64,000 nucleotides of DNA from Prorocentrum cordatum (GCA_963575745.1 CAUYUJ010014324.1:74810-138809); one strand, 5' to 3'; positions 1-11,589 are shown, counted from the stretch's first letter. The notes: generated by a model from the sequence alone, not told the origin. Translations and numbers: made by a program.

Positions 1-243
<243 letters not shown>

Positions 244-420
244 GTGTGCCAGCATTGGCCCGAGGCATTCGATGGAACCTCTTATCTGGGGCCGCGAAAC
301 GTGTGCGGGGTGCGCCGAACTCGCCCCGAAGCCTTCGGTGGTTCCCCTTGTGGGGCCACGAAACGTGTCAGGGTTATGCAGACATGGACCCAAGGCTCTC
401 GGTGGAGCCCCCTGTGAGGC
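244..420 (-). repeat. Diverged 64-bp units of the 90-bp satellite
   Basis: Two and a half units in reverse orientation to the large array at 27403-29260. The shared core contains CGAAACGTGT (near 295 and 359) and CTTCGGTGG. These units are about 64 bp long because a 26-bp segment present in the 90-bp units is missing. As in the large array, one side abuts a trinucleotide tract. Confidence 0.75.
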
Positions 421-574
421 CGTCTTCAGCCCATCATCGCGATCATCATCATCCTCATCCTCATCCTCATTACTATCATCATCATCGTTTCCATCGTCGT
501 CGTGGTGACCATCGACAAAACAATCGTCGTCGTGATCATGGTCATCAATCACAATCTAATAGCACCAGGGAAGT
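421..574. repeat. Imperfect TCA/TCC/TCG triplet tract
   Basis: Interrupted TCA, TCC and TCG triplets fill most of this stretch. It follows the satellite units directly. No gene is supported. Confidence 0.8.
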
Positions 575-1225
575 TTCCTAGGGTTCCATAGAAAGCTTCC
601 CTAAGGGCTCCTAAGGATTCCCTAAGGATTGACAACATTCCCTAGGGATTCCGAAGGATCCCCAATGGATTCTTAAGGATTCCCGAGTGGGTTCCCAAGG
701 ACTCCCAAGGGTTTCCTAAGGATCCATCAGGGTTTTGTAAGATTCCAAATGATTCCTGTGGGTTACCAAGGATTCCCTACGGATCCTTCAGGAACGATTC
801 GCTCCCAAGGGACCTCTAAGGATCCCCCCGGGATTCCTAAGATTCCCGAAGGATTCCCTCAGGATTCCGAAGATTCCCTAGGGACTCCTAAGGAATCCCG
901 AGGGAGCCCTAATGATTCCCTTGTGATTCTCAAGGATTCCCTAAGGATCCCTAAGATTCCCAATGGATTCTTAAGATTCCCAAAAAGGATTCCGAAGGAT
1001 TGCCTGGGGACCCCTAAGGATTCCGAACATTCCCATGGAAGTAATAAGAACTGCCTAAGGAGTCCTTAGAAATCCCTAGGTGTCCTTAGGGATCCCTATG
1101 GTTTTCTTGGGGACCCCTAGGGAGTCCCTAGGAATCCCCTAGGGAGTCCCACGATTCCCTTGGGAATCCTAAGGGAGTCCTACGATTCCCCAGGGAATCC
1201 TACGATTCCTTAAAAGATCTTACGA
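575..1225. repeat. Degenerate CCTAAGGATT minisatellite
   Basis: Short units of the type TTCCCTAAGGATTCC recur with substitutions and small indels across about 650 bp. The 106-residue open frame at 749-1069 simply translates this repeat and is not a gene. Confidence 0.85.
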
Positions 1226-1800
1226 TTCCCTTGGATTGGTGGTCGCACTCCCCGTGTGCCAACGACCGTCCCAGCCCAGGTGGCCTGTTCGGGGGCGATA
1301 ATCCTAACAACCCTCGGGATCCTGTAGGGTTGTTGGTCGCACTCCCCGTGTGCGGCCCCGCTGTGCATACGCCCCTCCCGGCCCCGGGGGGGGGGCTAAG
1401 CTCCACTAGCTCCTTCTCATGCCTTAAAGCTACCAACTTCACTTTCCAAGAAGAAATTCCTCAACAACGAACCGGGGCCAGGACGGTGGTTGCAACGAAC
1501 AACCACACCAACCTCATCAACAACAACAACAACACCAACACCACAAACAACAACAACAACAACAATCACTTTACCCGAACGCTCAGTGTTTTCACCAGTG
1601 CCAGGGTTTTCATGCGACGCCAGCCAATACCCCCACTTTGTGGGGGGGCCGGTTCAAGCTCTACCAAATATCCACACGACTCTTCGCCACCACCCACACC
1701 CAGCTTCCCGCCCTATGACGTTCGGACACTTCACTTCGTGGCCTGCGGACGACCGTGGCTACTACACTGGCGTGGAGTACACACCCACAGAAGTTGTTAG
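1226..1800. other. Unassigned stretch with a CAA tract
   Basis: A short direct repeat containing GGTCGCACTCCCCGTGTGC occurs near 1240 and 1334. A CAA/CAC tract lies at about 1518-1563. I see no recognisable coding sequence. Confidence 0.6.
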
Positions 1801-2230
1801 GACAGCGCGCGCGGGTAGAAATTTTGAAAAGTCGTGCAGGTGTTTTTCGAGGACCTACGGTGCGATTCGTGTGATTTTATGATGCGCGGTGCTAAAATTC
1901 TTAAGAACCCAATGGTTTTTGGAGATTTCGGCGTGCGCGCGCGAAGAAAAAACGAATGTGTCCCGCATGGTATTATTTGACAGGGATGATGGCCCTGGCA
2001 GGTGCGCAACCGTTGTCGCAGAAGTTCGAAAAAGTTGCTCGCAAAAGCCCGTTTGACAGAAATGTTTAAAAAGTGTTGGGTTTCCTACGAATCCGCAAGA
2101 GCGCGCGGGATGAGATTTTGACATTTTTTTGTTGAAAAACCATTGGTTTTTTGATGTTTTTATGTTAAAATCGCTCCGAACACTAAGCTTTTGGAAGGAT
2201 TTCGTCTTGCGCGCGCGAATGTCCACTTTA
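1801..2230. repeat. AT-richer region with two diverged direct copies
   Basis: Two diverged copies (about 1850-1945 and 2110-2220) share CCATTGGTTTTT, a GATTTCG motif and GCGCGCGCGAA in the same order. The region is clearly more AT-rich than its surroundings. No protein family is recognisable. Confidence 0.5.
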
Positions 2231-2465
2231 CCTTATTTTTTGCAAGGGATTCTTGAAATTTGATTATATTAGAACAAGAAATGTCATTTTATAGTGTTTT
2301 TTGCAAGGGAAAACGGATTACAACAAAACAACCGGATCTGGACCCCATCCACTTTTCTGAAGCTTTCGCGAAAAATGATGAAAATGTAGCTGCGGCCTAG
2401 GCGCGGCGGGGGGGCCGTGCACCAGGGGTCCCAACAATAATTATTCTTTAGAATTAATAATGTTC

Positions 2466-2508
<43 letters not shown>

Positions 2509-2558
2509 CCAACACCAACAACAACAACAACACCAACAACAACAACACCAGCACCACC

Positions 2559-2590
<32 letters not shown>

Positions 2591-2639
2591 CGCTCCCGTG
2601 CGATGCTTCCTGACCGTTTACTCAACTCCGAGAGGCCCT
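2231..2639. repeat. Unassigned DNA followed by (CAA/CAC)n tract
   Basis: Unique-looking AT-rich sequence is followed by a CAA/CAC triplet tract at 2463-2592. The poly-Asn/Thr frame here is repeat translation. Confidence 0.8.
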
Positions 2640-2960
2640 GGCCAGAGAGGGCCCGAACCTCAGGCGCTCTTGCTTGAGACGTCCTCGCAATTTAGCACCA
2701 CAGGGGTCCTTCAGAGCAGTCTTGCAGATACTTGCGGATGCCAGAACGGCCGTTTCGCCTGAGGCTGCCTCGCAAATTACTAAAGCAAGGGGGTGCTTCA
2801 GAGCCAAATTGCTACTACTCGCGGATGCCGGAACGGCCTTTTCGCTTGAGACTTTTTCGCAATTTAGCACCACAAGGGGGCGTTTCAAGGCATTATTGCT
2901 GCTGCTTCTCGCTTGAAGCTTCCTAGCAATTCAACATCACAGGGGAATCAGTCAGAGCAG
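2640..2960. repeat. Tandem repeat of about 88 bp, four degenerate copies
   Basis: Anchors of the type GCTTGAGAC-TCGCAATTTAGCACCACA occur near 2670, 2757, 2846 and 2911. Each is followed by a CAGAG and GCGGATGCC-type segment. The last copy is shorter. Confidence 0.75.
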
Positions 2961-3528
2961 TCTTGCGTTCACCTTTCATGACGCTTTGGGGCTCCTTTGT
3001 GGCCCCTTTGGCGCACAAAAAGGACACATTTCTTCACACCTATATTTATCGCACCCACATTTCTCGACGCCCGACCGAGCTCAGGGGCCGAAGACTTCCC
3101 TTCACCGGCACGGCCGCACGTGCCAGCGCGCCAGGCAGTTCCGTCAGAACCAGAAGCAACATACGCAGGGATGCCATGAGAGATAGAACCAGCGGCTCCC
3201 AGCAGGCAGGCGAAAGTGGCGCCCACGACGCCCTGAGGTGGGGGCGCGCGAGTAATGATGTTCTGCGCGCCCTTTCGCCAGGGGGGTTCGTTCGTGCGGG
3301 GTCCAATCAACTTTGGAAAAACCATGTAAGCGACGAAAAGAAGAGGGTCTCACGAGGGATGACACAGCGATCTTACGCGGTGCCTTATGCGGGCCGCCGT
3401 CGCGGAATGCTGCATTGCAAACGAGGGCGCGTGGGCGCGACCTAACGAGCCAATGTCGTTGAAGACGACCCCGCTTTCTTGCGTCGCCCATGTTGGTGCA
3501 TGGATTTGTATAACTACTCCCTTGAAAA
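2961..3528. other. No recognisable feature
   Basis: Moderately GC-rich sequence with several short overlapping frames on both strands. None shows a known motif, and I support no gene here. Confidence 0.6.
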
Positions 3529-3768
3529 CAAACACACACACAAACACACACACACACACACAAAAACACACACACACACAAAAACACACACTCACACACA
3601 CACACACCCACCCACCCACCCACCCACCCCCACCCCCACCCCACCCCCCACCCCCACCCCCACACACAACACACCCACACACCCACACACCCACACACCC
3701 ACACACCCACACACCCACACACCCACACACCCACACACCCACACACACCCACACACACACACACTCAA
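3529..3768. repeat. Compound (CA)n / (CCCA)n tract
   Basis: CA dinucleotides, then CCCA and CCCCCA runs, then CACACC hexamers. The poly-His/Thr/Pro frames across it are artefacts. Confidence 0.97.
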
Positions 3769-3921
3769 GCCTATAGGGATGAGGCGTAGGGAAGGGCGCG
3801 CAGGTTGAGGCGCTGTAGGTGTGGGTGCGGGCTGTCGGACCTCGATGGGGGGCTCCCGTTCGAGCGGAGACCCCCACCTGACAACGTACAGCCACACCCC
3901 CACGGATTTCTCTCCAGAAGT

Positions 3922-4040
3922 CCGAGCACCGTTTCACCGATCCCTATCCCCCCAGTGTGGCGTGGCCTGTGTCCCACTGGCCGATTTGCCCCCCCTAGAT
4001 GGGGCGATGGGCTCTGTCCCTCGGGTTTCGAAGGGCATGC
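3922..4040 (+). mobile_element. Family C inverted-repeat element, left part
   Basis: It begins CCGAGCACCGTTTCACCGAT and shares the internal CACTGGCCGATTT and CGGGTTTCGA motifs with the complete copies at 13804-14000 and 63606-63770. The right terminus is not recognisable, so this copy looks truncated or diverged. Confidence 0.6.
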
Positions 4041-4395
4041 GTCCCCCACCCTGGAGCAGGCGCGGGCGCCCCGCGACCAGCTTTGCACTGGCTTTTTTAG
4101 ACAGGGGCGGCGGGGGTGCCGGCATGTGGTTTGAACGTGGAGCGCGTGCCGCACCCGGCGCGCGCGCGCGGCTCGCTTGGGCCTCCAGGCCTCCAGGGTG
4201 CCCGGCGCACCTGGAACCCGTGGCGCGCACGGCGTGCACGGCACTCCCCGGCAATGTTCTGAGACTCCCTCAGGTGTTGCTCGTGCGTTGGGAGGGCCAG
4301 TGGGAGGGAGCGGAGCGGCTTGCGGGCGAATGGGTGGCCCCGGCGCCTCCCCCCTACCCCCGTCCCCTGGGCCTCGGGGGGGGAGGGGCGGGTAG
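4041..4395. other. GC-rich stretch without recognisable feature
   Basis: Very GC-rich sequence with overlapping frames on both strands. No motif-supported gene is visible. Confidence 0.55.
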
Positions 4396-4940
4396 GTAGA
4401 GTTTAAAGATGGGCCCAAGATGGCTCCAAGAGGGACGCCCTCGGCAGTCCAAGACGGCCTCCAAGATAGCTCAAGATAGCCGAAGGTGGTCCAATCTGGC
4501 ATCCTACATACCTCTAAGAGGCCCCAAGGCAGCCCCAAGACGGTGTCATGTGCCTTTCAAGCCTTCCGAGGCACCCGCCACGAGGTTCGCATACTTCAGA
4601 ACCAAAACCAATCAATGCGTTTTGCATTCTTGCTTTTCGTTTCCGATTTACTTTCTGAGGCCTGGAGAGGCCCCAAGACGGCCCAAGAGAGTCCCAGACG
4701 GGGCCCAAGAGGGCCCCAAGAACGCTCCAAGGGAGGCCCAAGAGGGAATTAAGACGCAATGCTCGAGTATCCGAGGGGGGACCCGAATTGGTTAACCCCC
4801 CCTCTGTTTGAGCCTTGGGGCCCAATAGGCCTCCCAGACCCCTCCAGTGGCCCCTAGAGGGCCCAACGGTTCCCAACATGAGCCCCAAGAAGGCCCCAAG
4901 AAGCCCGACGGGGACCCCAAGAGAGCCCCTACGATGGCTT
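4396..4940. repeat. CCAAGANGGCC-type minisatellite, block 1
   Basis: Degenerate 10-15 bp units such as GCCCAAGAGGGCC and CCAAGATAGC run through the block. The same motif recurs at 5478-5655, 33560-35340, 38590-39170 and 52620-53220. Open frames here are repeat translations. Confidence 0.8.
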
Positions 4941-5477
4941 TGACCGTCCTCCAAGAATCTCTCACAACAGCATATCTCCAAAGCCCGACTTCTCATCCTC
5001 CTTGTCATCGTCCGTTCCTTCCCTCCTCCTTTCCTGCATCCTCCTTCCTCCTCCTCGTCGCCCTCGTGCTGCATTCCTCCACCTCCTCCTCCTCTTCCGC
5101 CTCATCCTCCTTCTCTCTTTTTTTCCCTCCTCGATGCAGCCCTGCGGACAAGTTACGTTGGCCATATGCAACAGCCCTCGGCGGATGGCACGACGGGCTA
5201 CCCGACAGGGTCAGACACCACTAAAAGGTGAGCACGGGAGGAAGAGACCTCGCCTGCCCTCACAAGGCGAGCGGTCCTCCAGGGCTGATCCAGAGTGTGC
5301 CACGTGTGATTGACTTGGTATCTTTCCCGTGCCAGGTTAGCCAGCACCCGCACACCCCAGGACACAAGGGCTCGCTGACCTGGGCACGGGGAAGACAGCT
5401 CCTCCTCCTCCTCCCCCTCCTCCTCCTCCTCCTCCTCCTCCTCCTCCTCCTCCTCCTCTGCTTCCTCCTACCCCCAA
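4941..5477. repeat. Pyrimidine-rich region with a (CTC)n tract
   Basis: CCT/CTC-rich DNA at about 4990-5130, an unassigned middle, then a CTC tract at about 5399-5470. No gene is supported. Confidence 0.75.
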
Positions 5478-5655
5478 GATGGTCCCAGGAGGTCGAGCAT
5501 GGCTCAAGATAGCCTCTGACAGACCTCCCAAAAGGCCTCAAGACAACCTCAAGATGGCCCCAAATAGCTGTGTATGGCTCAGGATAGCCTCCGGCAGCCT
5601 CTAGCCGAGCATGGCTCAAGATAGCCTCCAAGAGGCCTTACGAAAGCATCCGATC
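5478..5655. repeat. CAAGATAGCCTC minisatellite block
   Basis: Units such as GGCTCAAGATAGCCTC recur about ten times with variation. This is a variant of the CCAAGANGGCC minisatellite. Confidence 0.75.
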
Positions 5656-6059
5656 GTGCCCGAATGGGCTGGTGAGGATACGCGAAGCGTCAAGACTTGC
5701 TACTCACAGAGAGGAGGACGACGACGACGAGCAGGACGGGGAAGGGGAAAGAGGAGGTGCGTAGGAGCTGACAACACTGCCACGGGCTGCTTGCAAACTA
5801 CGCTGGGCTGCGGCGTGATGAAGGCTGAACGCGCGTGAACACACTCGACTGCAATCGTATCGTCTTCTGAAGGTGATCTGTGGGCCACGCCAATAATTGA
5901 GGACCTCGGAGTCGATCTTGAATCCGAGCTTCACAACCCGGGGGGGCAGCCATGTGCTGCCTCTGCGTTACTGCTCCTCGCCCTCCACCTTCTCCTCTTT
6001 GGTGGGCAAATTCTGCCCGCCGCTACTATATGTAGGACGGGGGAGAAGGGAGGATGAGA
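5656..6059. other. No recognisable feature
   Basis: Mixed-composition sequence with no known protein or RNA signature on either strand. Confidence 0.55.
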
Positions 6060-6335
6060 AGGTCCTCCTCCTCCTCCTCCTCCTTCCTCCTCCACGCCCT
6101 CCTCCTCCTCCTCCTCCTCCTCCTCTTCCTCCCCCTCCTCCTCCTCCCCCTCCTCCTCTTCCTCCTCCTCCTCCTCCTGCTCCTGCTCCCCTCCTGCTCC
6201 CCCTCCGCCTCCTCCCTCCTCCTCCTCCTCCTCCTCCTCCTCCTCCTGCTCCCCCTCCGCTTCCTCCTCCCCCTCCTCCTCCTCCTCCTCCTGCTCCTGC
6301 TCCTCCTCCTCCTCCTCCTCCTGCTCCCGGGGTGC
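6060..6335. repeat. (CTC)n tract
   Basis: About 270 bp of CTC/TCC triplets on the plus strand with occasional TGC and CCC interruptions. Poly-Pro, Leu, Ser, Glu, Arg and Gly frames across it are artefacts. Confidence 0.97.
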
Positions 6336-6552
6336 ATCCCGACCAGAGTCTCGTGGCGACGAGGACGCCTCCACGCGGCCCCCAGAGAAACGTCCTCGAG
6401 CCTCGAAGCCCGGTTGGGGCGAGCGGGCTCGAGCTCGCCCCGCGAGCTCGCCGCCCGCACAGCTCAGGGCTCGACCTGCACAAGGTGCTTCGCTCACGCT
6501 TCGTCCTCGTGCTCCCTCGCGTTGTCCTAAAATCCGCCTTTGCTTCTCAATA

Positions 6553-6752
6553 GAATAAGAAGAATACGATAAACCTACACTTTCGGCGCTCCGCGAGGAT
6601 TTCTTGGATCTGCGCTGGAAGCCCCTCCCTGGCGCGCGGAGAGCGCCAGGGGCGGCGCCGGAGGCGCCGCCGGGGGGGCCCAGCGCGGATTCAAGAGATT
6701 CGCGCGGAGCGTCGAAAGTTTATGTTTATGGCGTTTTTCCTTCTTCGTTTCA
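6553..6752. mobile_element. Family B foldback element, copy 1
   Basis: Inverted arms of about 60-70 bp surround a short GC-rich centre. The inner arms read TTTCGGCGCTCCGCG on the left and CGCGGAGCGTCGAAA on the right. The outer arms end in AGAAGAA-type and TTCTTC-type sequence. Homologous copies lie at 36618-36836 and 54217-54402. No transposase is present. Confidence 0.75.
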
Positions 6753-7178
6753 AGACGACCTCGAAACGACGACGGCCCACGAAATCGCCACAGCACCGTT
6801 CGGGTCCACCCCTGCCACGACTGTTTCGGCACGGGCCCTCCCAGAGCCCAGAGGTCCCCACCCCCCTTCCCATGGGGCAGGCGTCTCATCCCGAGCCGCC
6901 TTGTGGGCGGTCCGCCGGGGTACTGGAGGCCGAACACGGCGAAGGGCACCCGCTCTGCTTGAGAAAAAGCGCGCGGAGCGGGGTCATCATAAAAAGGTGG
7001 TTCATCGCCTCGCCGGTTAAGCCGACGAAGCTGTGCGGAGTCCAACCATTCGCCTATGTCCAGTGTTTTGGCTTGACGCCTGGTGTGGTGCATCAATTAC
7101 AGCTTGACCGAACAGGCTGGTTGCGCCCCTTGAAGTCCGCTTGGGGTACTCTGCAGACCAGACCCCCCAGCCCTACTC
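6753..7178. other. No recognisable feature
   Basis: Unassigned GC-rich sequence between a foldback element and a partial family A element. Confidence 0.55.
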
Positions 7179-7303
7179 TTCGGTCGGGCATGTCGCCCTA
7201 CAGGCGGATTCTGGGGAACAAATGACAAATAGTGAACAAATACCCGAAAATGGTCAAAACGTAATCAAACAATCGCCCCCAGACGATTCGACTATTTCTT
7301 AAT
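7179..7303 (+). mobile_element. Family A TIR element, right end missing
   Basis: The left end reads CGGTCGGGCATG with CCCTACAGG following. The interior has the AAATAGTGAACAAATACC-type segment of the family. The right TIR (GAGGGACAGGCCCGACTT in the full copies) is absent. Confidence 0.75.
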
Positions 7304-7466
7304 ACAGTGCGGGCGCGGTCGCAAGAAACCCTCGAAAGAAGCCCAACCCTGAAAACCCGCGCTCGAGTTGCACCTGAGGGAGAACACGCAGTACCCTGAA
7401 CGCAGCAGCTCCTTTGACGGCCGCGGGAGGTCACCGCGCAGCGCTCGGAGCGAAGAAACTCTGCGA

Positions 7467-7628
7467 TTGACAAACCTCCCTTTAGCACACCAAGCTTTAG
7501 TGAAAACCGCCTGGGACAGAAACCGACGGACATGGACCCGCAGAAATGACGGCTGCGACGCCCTTTCGCGAACCGAAAACGGCCAACTCACTAATCGACG
7601 TGCCAGGGTAGGAGGCCTATCAACCTCC
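7467..7628. mobile_element. Family D inverted-repeat element, copy 1
   Basis: The left end TTGACAAACCTCC matches in inverted form the right end, whose complement reads TTGATAGGCCTCC. The interior carries TTTAGTGAAAACCGCCTG, then ACTCACTAATCGACGTG. Other copies lie at 13558-13723 and 31866-32034. Confidence 0.75.
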
Positions 7629-7917
7629 AAGAAGCCCAGGGTACCCTTACGAACAGTACATGGTTTCTTGGTAAGCGCCCCCACTCCGACCCAACCCCCC
7701 TGGAAGTGGAGGGCAAATTGAGGCCTTCCGGTTGGGTTGGGGTGGTTTGGTGGGTAGTTTGACAACTGTGCTCCCCCCTGCAGAGGCACGTGCCCGACTC
7801 GACCCTGCTCAACGGCGGAGGCCTCGGACGCTCGGCGGCCTTCTGGCCACCACTTAAGTGGCGGCCCGCCCGGGACGCTCCGGCCACCCCAGGAGCGCTC
7901 TCGGCGAGGCGCAGCTC

Positions 7918-8240
7918 CCTCCTCCTCCTCCTCCTCCTCCTCCTCCTCCTCCTCCTCCTCCTCCTCCTCCTCCTCCTCCTCCTCCTCCTCCCCTCCTCCT
8001 CCTCCCCTTCCTCCCCCTCCCCCTCCCCTCCTCCCCCCCCCCTCCTCCTCCTCCTCTCCTCCTCTCCTCCTCCTCCTCCTCCCTCCCTCCTCCCTCCTCC
8101 TTCTTAGCGCCCTCCTCCTCATCCTCCTCCTCCTCCTCCTCCTCCTCCTCGCTCCTCCTCCTCCCTCCCCCTCCTCCTCCTCTCCTCTTCTCAGCGCCCT
8201 CCTCCTCCTCCACCACCTCCTCCTCCTCCACCACCTCCTC
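7918..8240. repeat. (CTC)n tract
   Basis: About 320 bp of CTC/CCT triplets on the plus strand, with CCCC-rich and TCCACCACC variants toward the end. Confidence 0.97.
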
Positions 8241-9057
8241 CTCGCTTCGCCCCCTGGGTGGGGGGGGGGCCGCTGTCGCACCAACGAGATCTGCGCGGGC
8301 CCCGAGATTTCATGAGGCTGAAGATCTCCAGGCGAACGATCTCTCACTCAGCGTTTCGGCATTGGGCGGAAGGGGGGAGAAGGGGGGGTCTGGCTCCGGA
8401 GCTGTGCTCACTGCGGCTGTTTGCAGCAGTGCGTCCTATGGGGGAGACTCCCCCTGCGTGAAACAGGCGCCCGAAACAGCCCAAATCCACTCCATGGGAG
8501 GGCAGGGGGGGTGCGAGGGCCCGCGCTGATCGGCAGAACAGTGACTAAGACAACGATCGCCAGGAACCGACGACATTGTCTGAAAACCTCGAGCCTCGAG
8601 ACCGAAGCCTGCGATGCTTTGATTTGTTCCATCAAGGGTCTCGGGGAGTCCCTGCCCTCTCCCCCGGGCCGCTGTCCGCCCCCAGCTTCTCCATGTGGCC
8701 CCAGGGCCCGCTGGAGGCCCACGATGGCCGAACACGAGGACGCAGTTTCCACATAGGGAACCTCTACAAAAGGGAACCCTCACGAGGAATCTGACCAAGG
8801 AGCCCTTTCGAAGGAACCCTTTCTAGCTCCCGTCGTGCCTTGTCGTGGCTCGAGCATGGCTGGGGGCTTGGAGATGCCCACCCCCGCGCTGGAGATCCGC
8901 CCCCCGCCACCCGCGAGACAGACTGCCGAGCTGCGGAGAGGCGTTCGGGGGTCCCGCCTCGAGGAAGAGAGCCTGGGCTACCCTCCAGTGAGGGGCGTCC
9001 TCGCTGCTGGGCTGAGGCGGAGAAACGGGCCCGCAATCGTCGTCGTCGTCGTCGTGC
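8241..9057. other. No recognisable feature
   Basis: GC-rich sequence with frames open on both strands and no recognisable domain. A short GTCGTCGTCGTC run precedes the next tract. Confidence 0.5.
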
Positions 9058-9215
9058 TTCCATCCTCCTCCTCCGCCTCCCCAGCGCTCCTCCTCCTCCT
9101 CCTCCTCCTCCTCCTCCTCCGCCCCCTCCTCCTCCTCCTCCTCCTGTTCCTCCTCTTCCTCGTCCTCGTCCTCGTCCTCCTCCTCCTCCCCCTCCTCCTC
9201 CTCCTCCTTCTCCTC
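9058..9215. repeat. (CTC)n tract
   Basis: CTC/TCC/TCG triplets on the plus strand, immediately left of the dispersed segment at 9216-10190. Confidence 0.95.
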
Positions 9216-10190
9216 TGCCTTCGTTCCATCTTTCTCCCTGTCGCACCCGAGGCCAATTTGTTGGGCGGGCCAGGCGTTTTGCCTGAGACTTCCTCACCGT
9301 TTATGACTCTGAAACTTTTAAAGTGATCGCGATTTCACGGTTGGAGGGCGGGTCGCTTTCAAAATGTGGCTCTCGCCTTAGCGCCGCGCACATCCGTTTT
9401 CAAACCTTGCAAGAGTTTCACGGATTGAGGGCGGGTCGTTTTCAAAATGTGGCTCTCGCCTTAGCGCCGCGCACATTCGCTTTCTGAATTTGCAAGAGCT
9501 TCACGGATTGAGGGCAGGTCGTTTTCAACATGTGCCTCTCGCCTGAGCGCCGCGCACATTCGTTTTCAACACGGCAAGAATTTCGCGAACTGAGGACGGG
9601 TCGTTTTCAAACTGTGGCTCTCGTCTTAGCGCCGCGCAAATTGCAAGAGTTTCACGGATTGAGGGCAGGTCGTTTTCAACATGTGCCTCTCACATGAGCG
9701 CCGCGCACATTCGTTTTAAAAACTTGCAAGAGTTTGGCAGCTTGAGGGCGGCTCCTTTTCAAAATGTGGCTCTCGCCTTAGCGCCGCGCACATTCGTTGG
9801 AGTTTCACGGATTCGCATGATCAACATACGAGAAGTGGTGTTTTGGAAGGGTTCAGGACTATGCGGGCGCAACAGTTCTGTTGATTCGCGGTGTTGAAAT
9901 CCCCAAAGTGGCGTTCTGGCATGATTCCAGATCGTCAAGACGCAGCAGTCAGGTTGCTACGTGCCGTTGAAATCTAGAGAACCATGTTTTGGCACGCTTC
10001 AGGCTCTTCAAACGGATGTCCTGCAACGAGGCAGTTTCCTCAATGGAAATGAACCGTTGTAGGAGCCTATGAAGAGGGAGCTTGGAGGGAAGGTACATTC
10101 CAACATCGTTGATGACTCTTGGGTTTACACTTGTCGTCCTCCTCCTCCTCTTCCTCCTCCTCCTCCTCCTCCTCCTCCTCCTCCCCCTTC
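9216..10190 (+). repeat. Dispersed 0.9-kb segment, copy 1, with 83-bp internal repeats
   Basis: It starts near CTCCCTGTCGCACCC. Six degenerate units of about 83 bp follow at 9330-9800, each with TTCACGGATTGAGGGC, then AAAATGTGGCTCTCGCC and GCGCCGCGCACATTCG. A non-tandem part then ends in GATGACTCTTGGGTTTACAC, directly followed by a CTC tract at 10137-10190. The same order, including the terminal CTC tract, recurs at 37270-38195. Conservation of the 3' end plus a microsatellite tail recalls a tailed retroposon, but no coding sequence is present. Confidence 0.8.
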
Positions 10191-10619
10191 TCACATACAT
10201 ACGTACATACAACTCCATAACAAAGAATTATTCGCTGAACGGAACCTTTCCCCACCTGTGCGGGGTATAACTCGAACAAACAATTCTAGGGACATTTCCG
10301 TCAACGGCCAACCGCAGCAGGTGGGCGGTGACGGCGGGAAGCTCAACCCAGAAAAGCATAAACAACCAAACACGTCAGGAGCCCTGGAAATGTTCCAAGG
10401 TCGTTTGGCCCGAAATTGCCCGCTAGGGCTGCGAGAACCGAACTCCTCTGGGGCACGGGAGCTTGCAGTTACGAAGCATACGGAGCTTGACGTGCTCAAG
10501 GGTCGCGCACCCCTCCACAAGGTGACCAAGCCGTCACGTGGCGTTGGACCCAGAAAGGCTAAACTCGAGATGGGATACTCAAAACAGATTCCCAACATGC
10601 TCGAACACAGTTTAAACAT
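10191..10619. other. No recognisable feature
   Basis: Unassigned sequence. Frames on both strands continue from the neighbouring CTC tract and show no known motif. Confidence 0.5.
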
Positions 10620-10675
10620 AATCCCTTTTTGACTATTTTTGAATCTCCTTCCTGTAGAGAGACGGCCCCGATTTA
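10620..10675 (+). mobile_element. Family A TIR element, right end only
   Basis: It carries TTTTTGACTATTTTTGAAT and then CCTGTAGAGAGACGGCCCCGA, matching the right third of family A copies. No left end is visible. Confidence 0.65.
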
Positions 10676-10999
10676 ACAAAAATAGTCCCTTCTGCTCCAG
10701 TCGCGCGATGTCGCCCAGCCCACAGAGCACGAGCTGGCTCTGGCGGCTCTCCGTCAAGAGAGAGAGCGAGCAGAGAGGGCAAACATCTGGACAGGGGTGC
10801 GCAGGGCCCTCTCTGCGGCAAGAGGAGAGCTTCGCGACGGCTCTGCCGCCCTGTGCACCGCCAGCGCTTCAACATCCAGACACAAAGGGTTAAGTCGGAC
10901 AGTCGGGCGTGTCCCTCTACAGGCCCAATCAGAGCTTGCCTCTGTAATGGTCCTAGCGGATTCATATGGTTAAATTAGGTTTGCCGCCGATTTTCGCCG

Positions 11000-11135
11000 C
11001 ACGCCCGGGTGCCCGGGTGCCCAGGGGTACCTGGGGGTGCCCGGGTGCCAATGCAGGGGTGCCCGGAGGTGCCCAGGGGTGCCCGGATGTGCCCCGGGGT
11101 GCCCGGGTGCCCCGGGGTGCTTGGGTGCTCTATCG
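11000..11135. repeat. GGTGCCCG minisatellite, block 1
   Basis: Short units GGTGCCCGG, GGTGCCCAG and variants. Equivalent blocks lie at 11590-11750 and 12196-12330, each after the CTAGCGGATTCATATGGTT segment. Confidence 0.9.
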
Positions 11136-11139
11136 CCCT

Positions 11140-11435
11140 AGAACCCATATATAGCTCTATAGCCCGATATCCCTATAGACCTATAGACCTATAGCCCTAT
11201 AGCCCTATAGCCCTATAGCCCTATAGCCCTAATAGCCCTATAGCCCTATAGCCCTATATTCCTTATGCCCTATAACCCAATCGCACTATAGCCCTTATAG
11301 GCCTATAGGCCTATAGCCTTATTGCCTTGTAGCCCTATAGCCCTATGTTCCCATAGCCCTATAGCCATATAGTCCTATAGCCCTAGCCCTATGGTCATAT
11401 AACCGTATAGCCCCATAGCCTTACAGCCCTAAAAA
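11140..11435. repeat. CTATAGCC octamer minisatellite, block 1
   Basis: Period-8 CTATAGCC units with scattered substitutions. The core CTATAG is self-complementary. Equivalent blocks lie at 11757-12080 and, much reduced, at 12333-12366. It is not the plant-type TTTAGGG telomere repeat. Confidence 0.95.
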
Positions 11436-11589
11436 TATCATGATCGGGGTTGTTCTCCGGTATCATTCCAACATCGTTAAAAATAGTATGGGGACTATTT
11501 TTTGAATATTTGTTCCCCAATCAGAGCTTGCCTCTGTAGGGGTCCTAGCGGATTCATATGGTTAGGTGAGGTGCGGCGCCGATTTGGTG

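Noticed and set aside
749-1069. 106-residue Pro/Asp/Ser-rich protein
   Set aside because: It is the translation of the CCTAAGGATT minisatellite.
5897-6553. Pro-, Leu-, Glu-, Arg- and Gly-rich frames over CTC/GAG tracts here and elsewhere
   Set aside because: They are translations of triplet repeats in all frames with no flanking domain.
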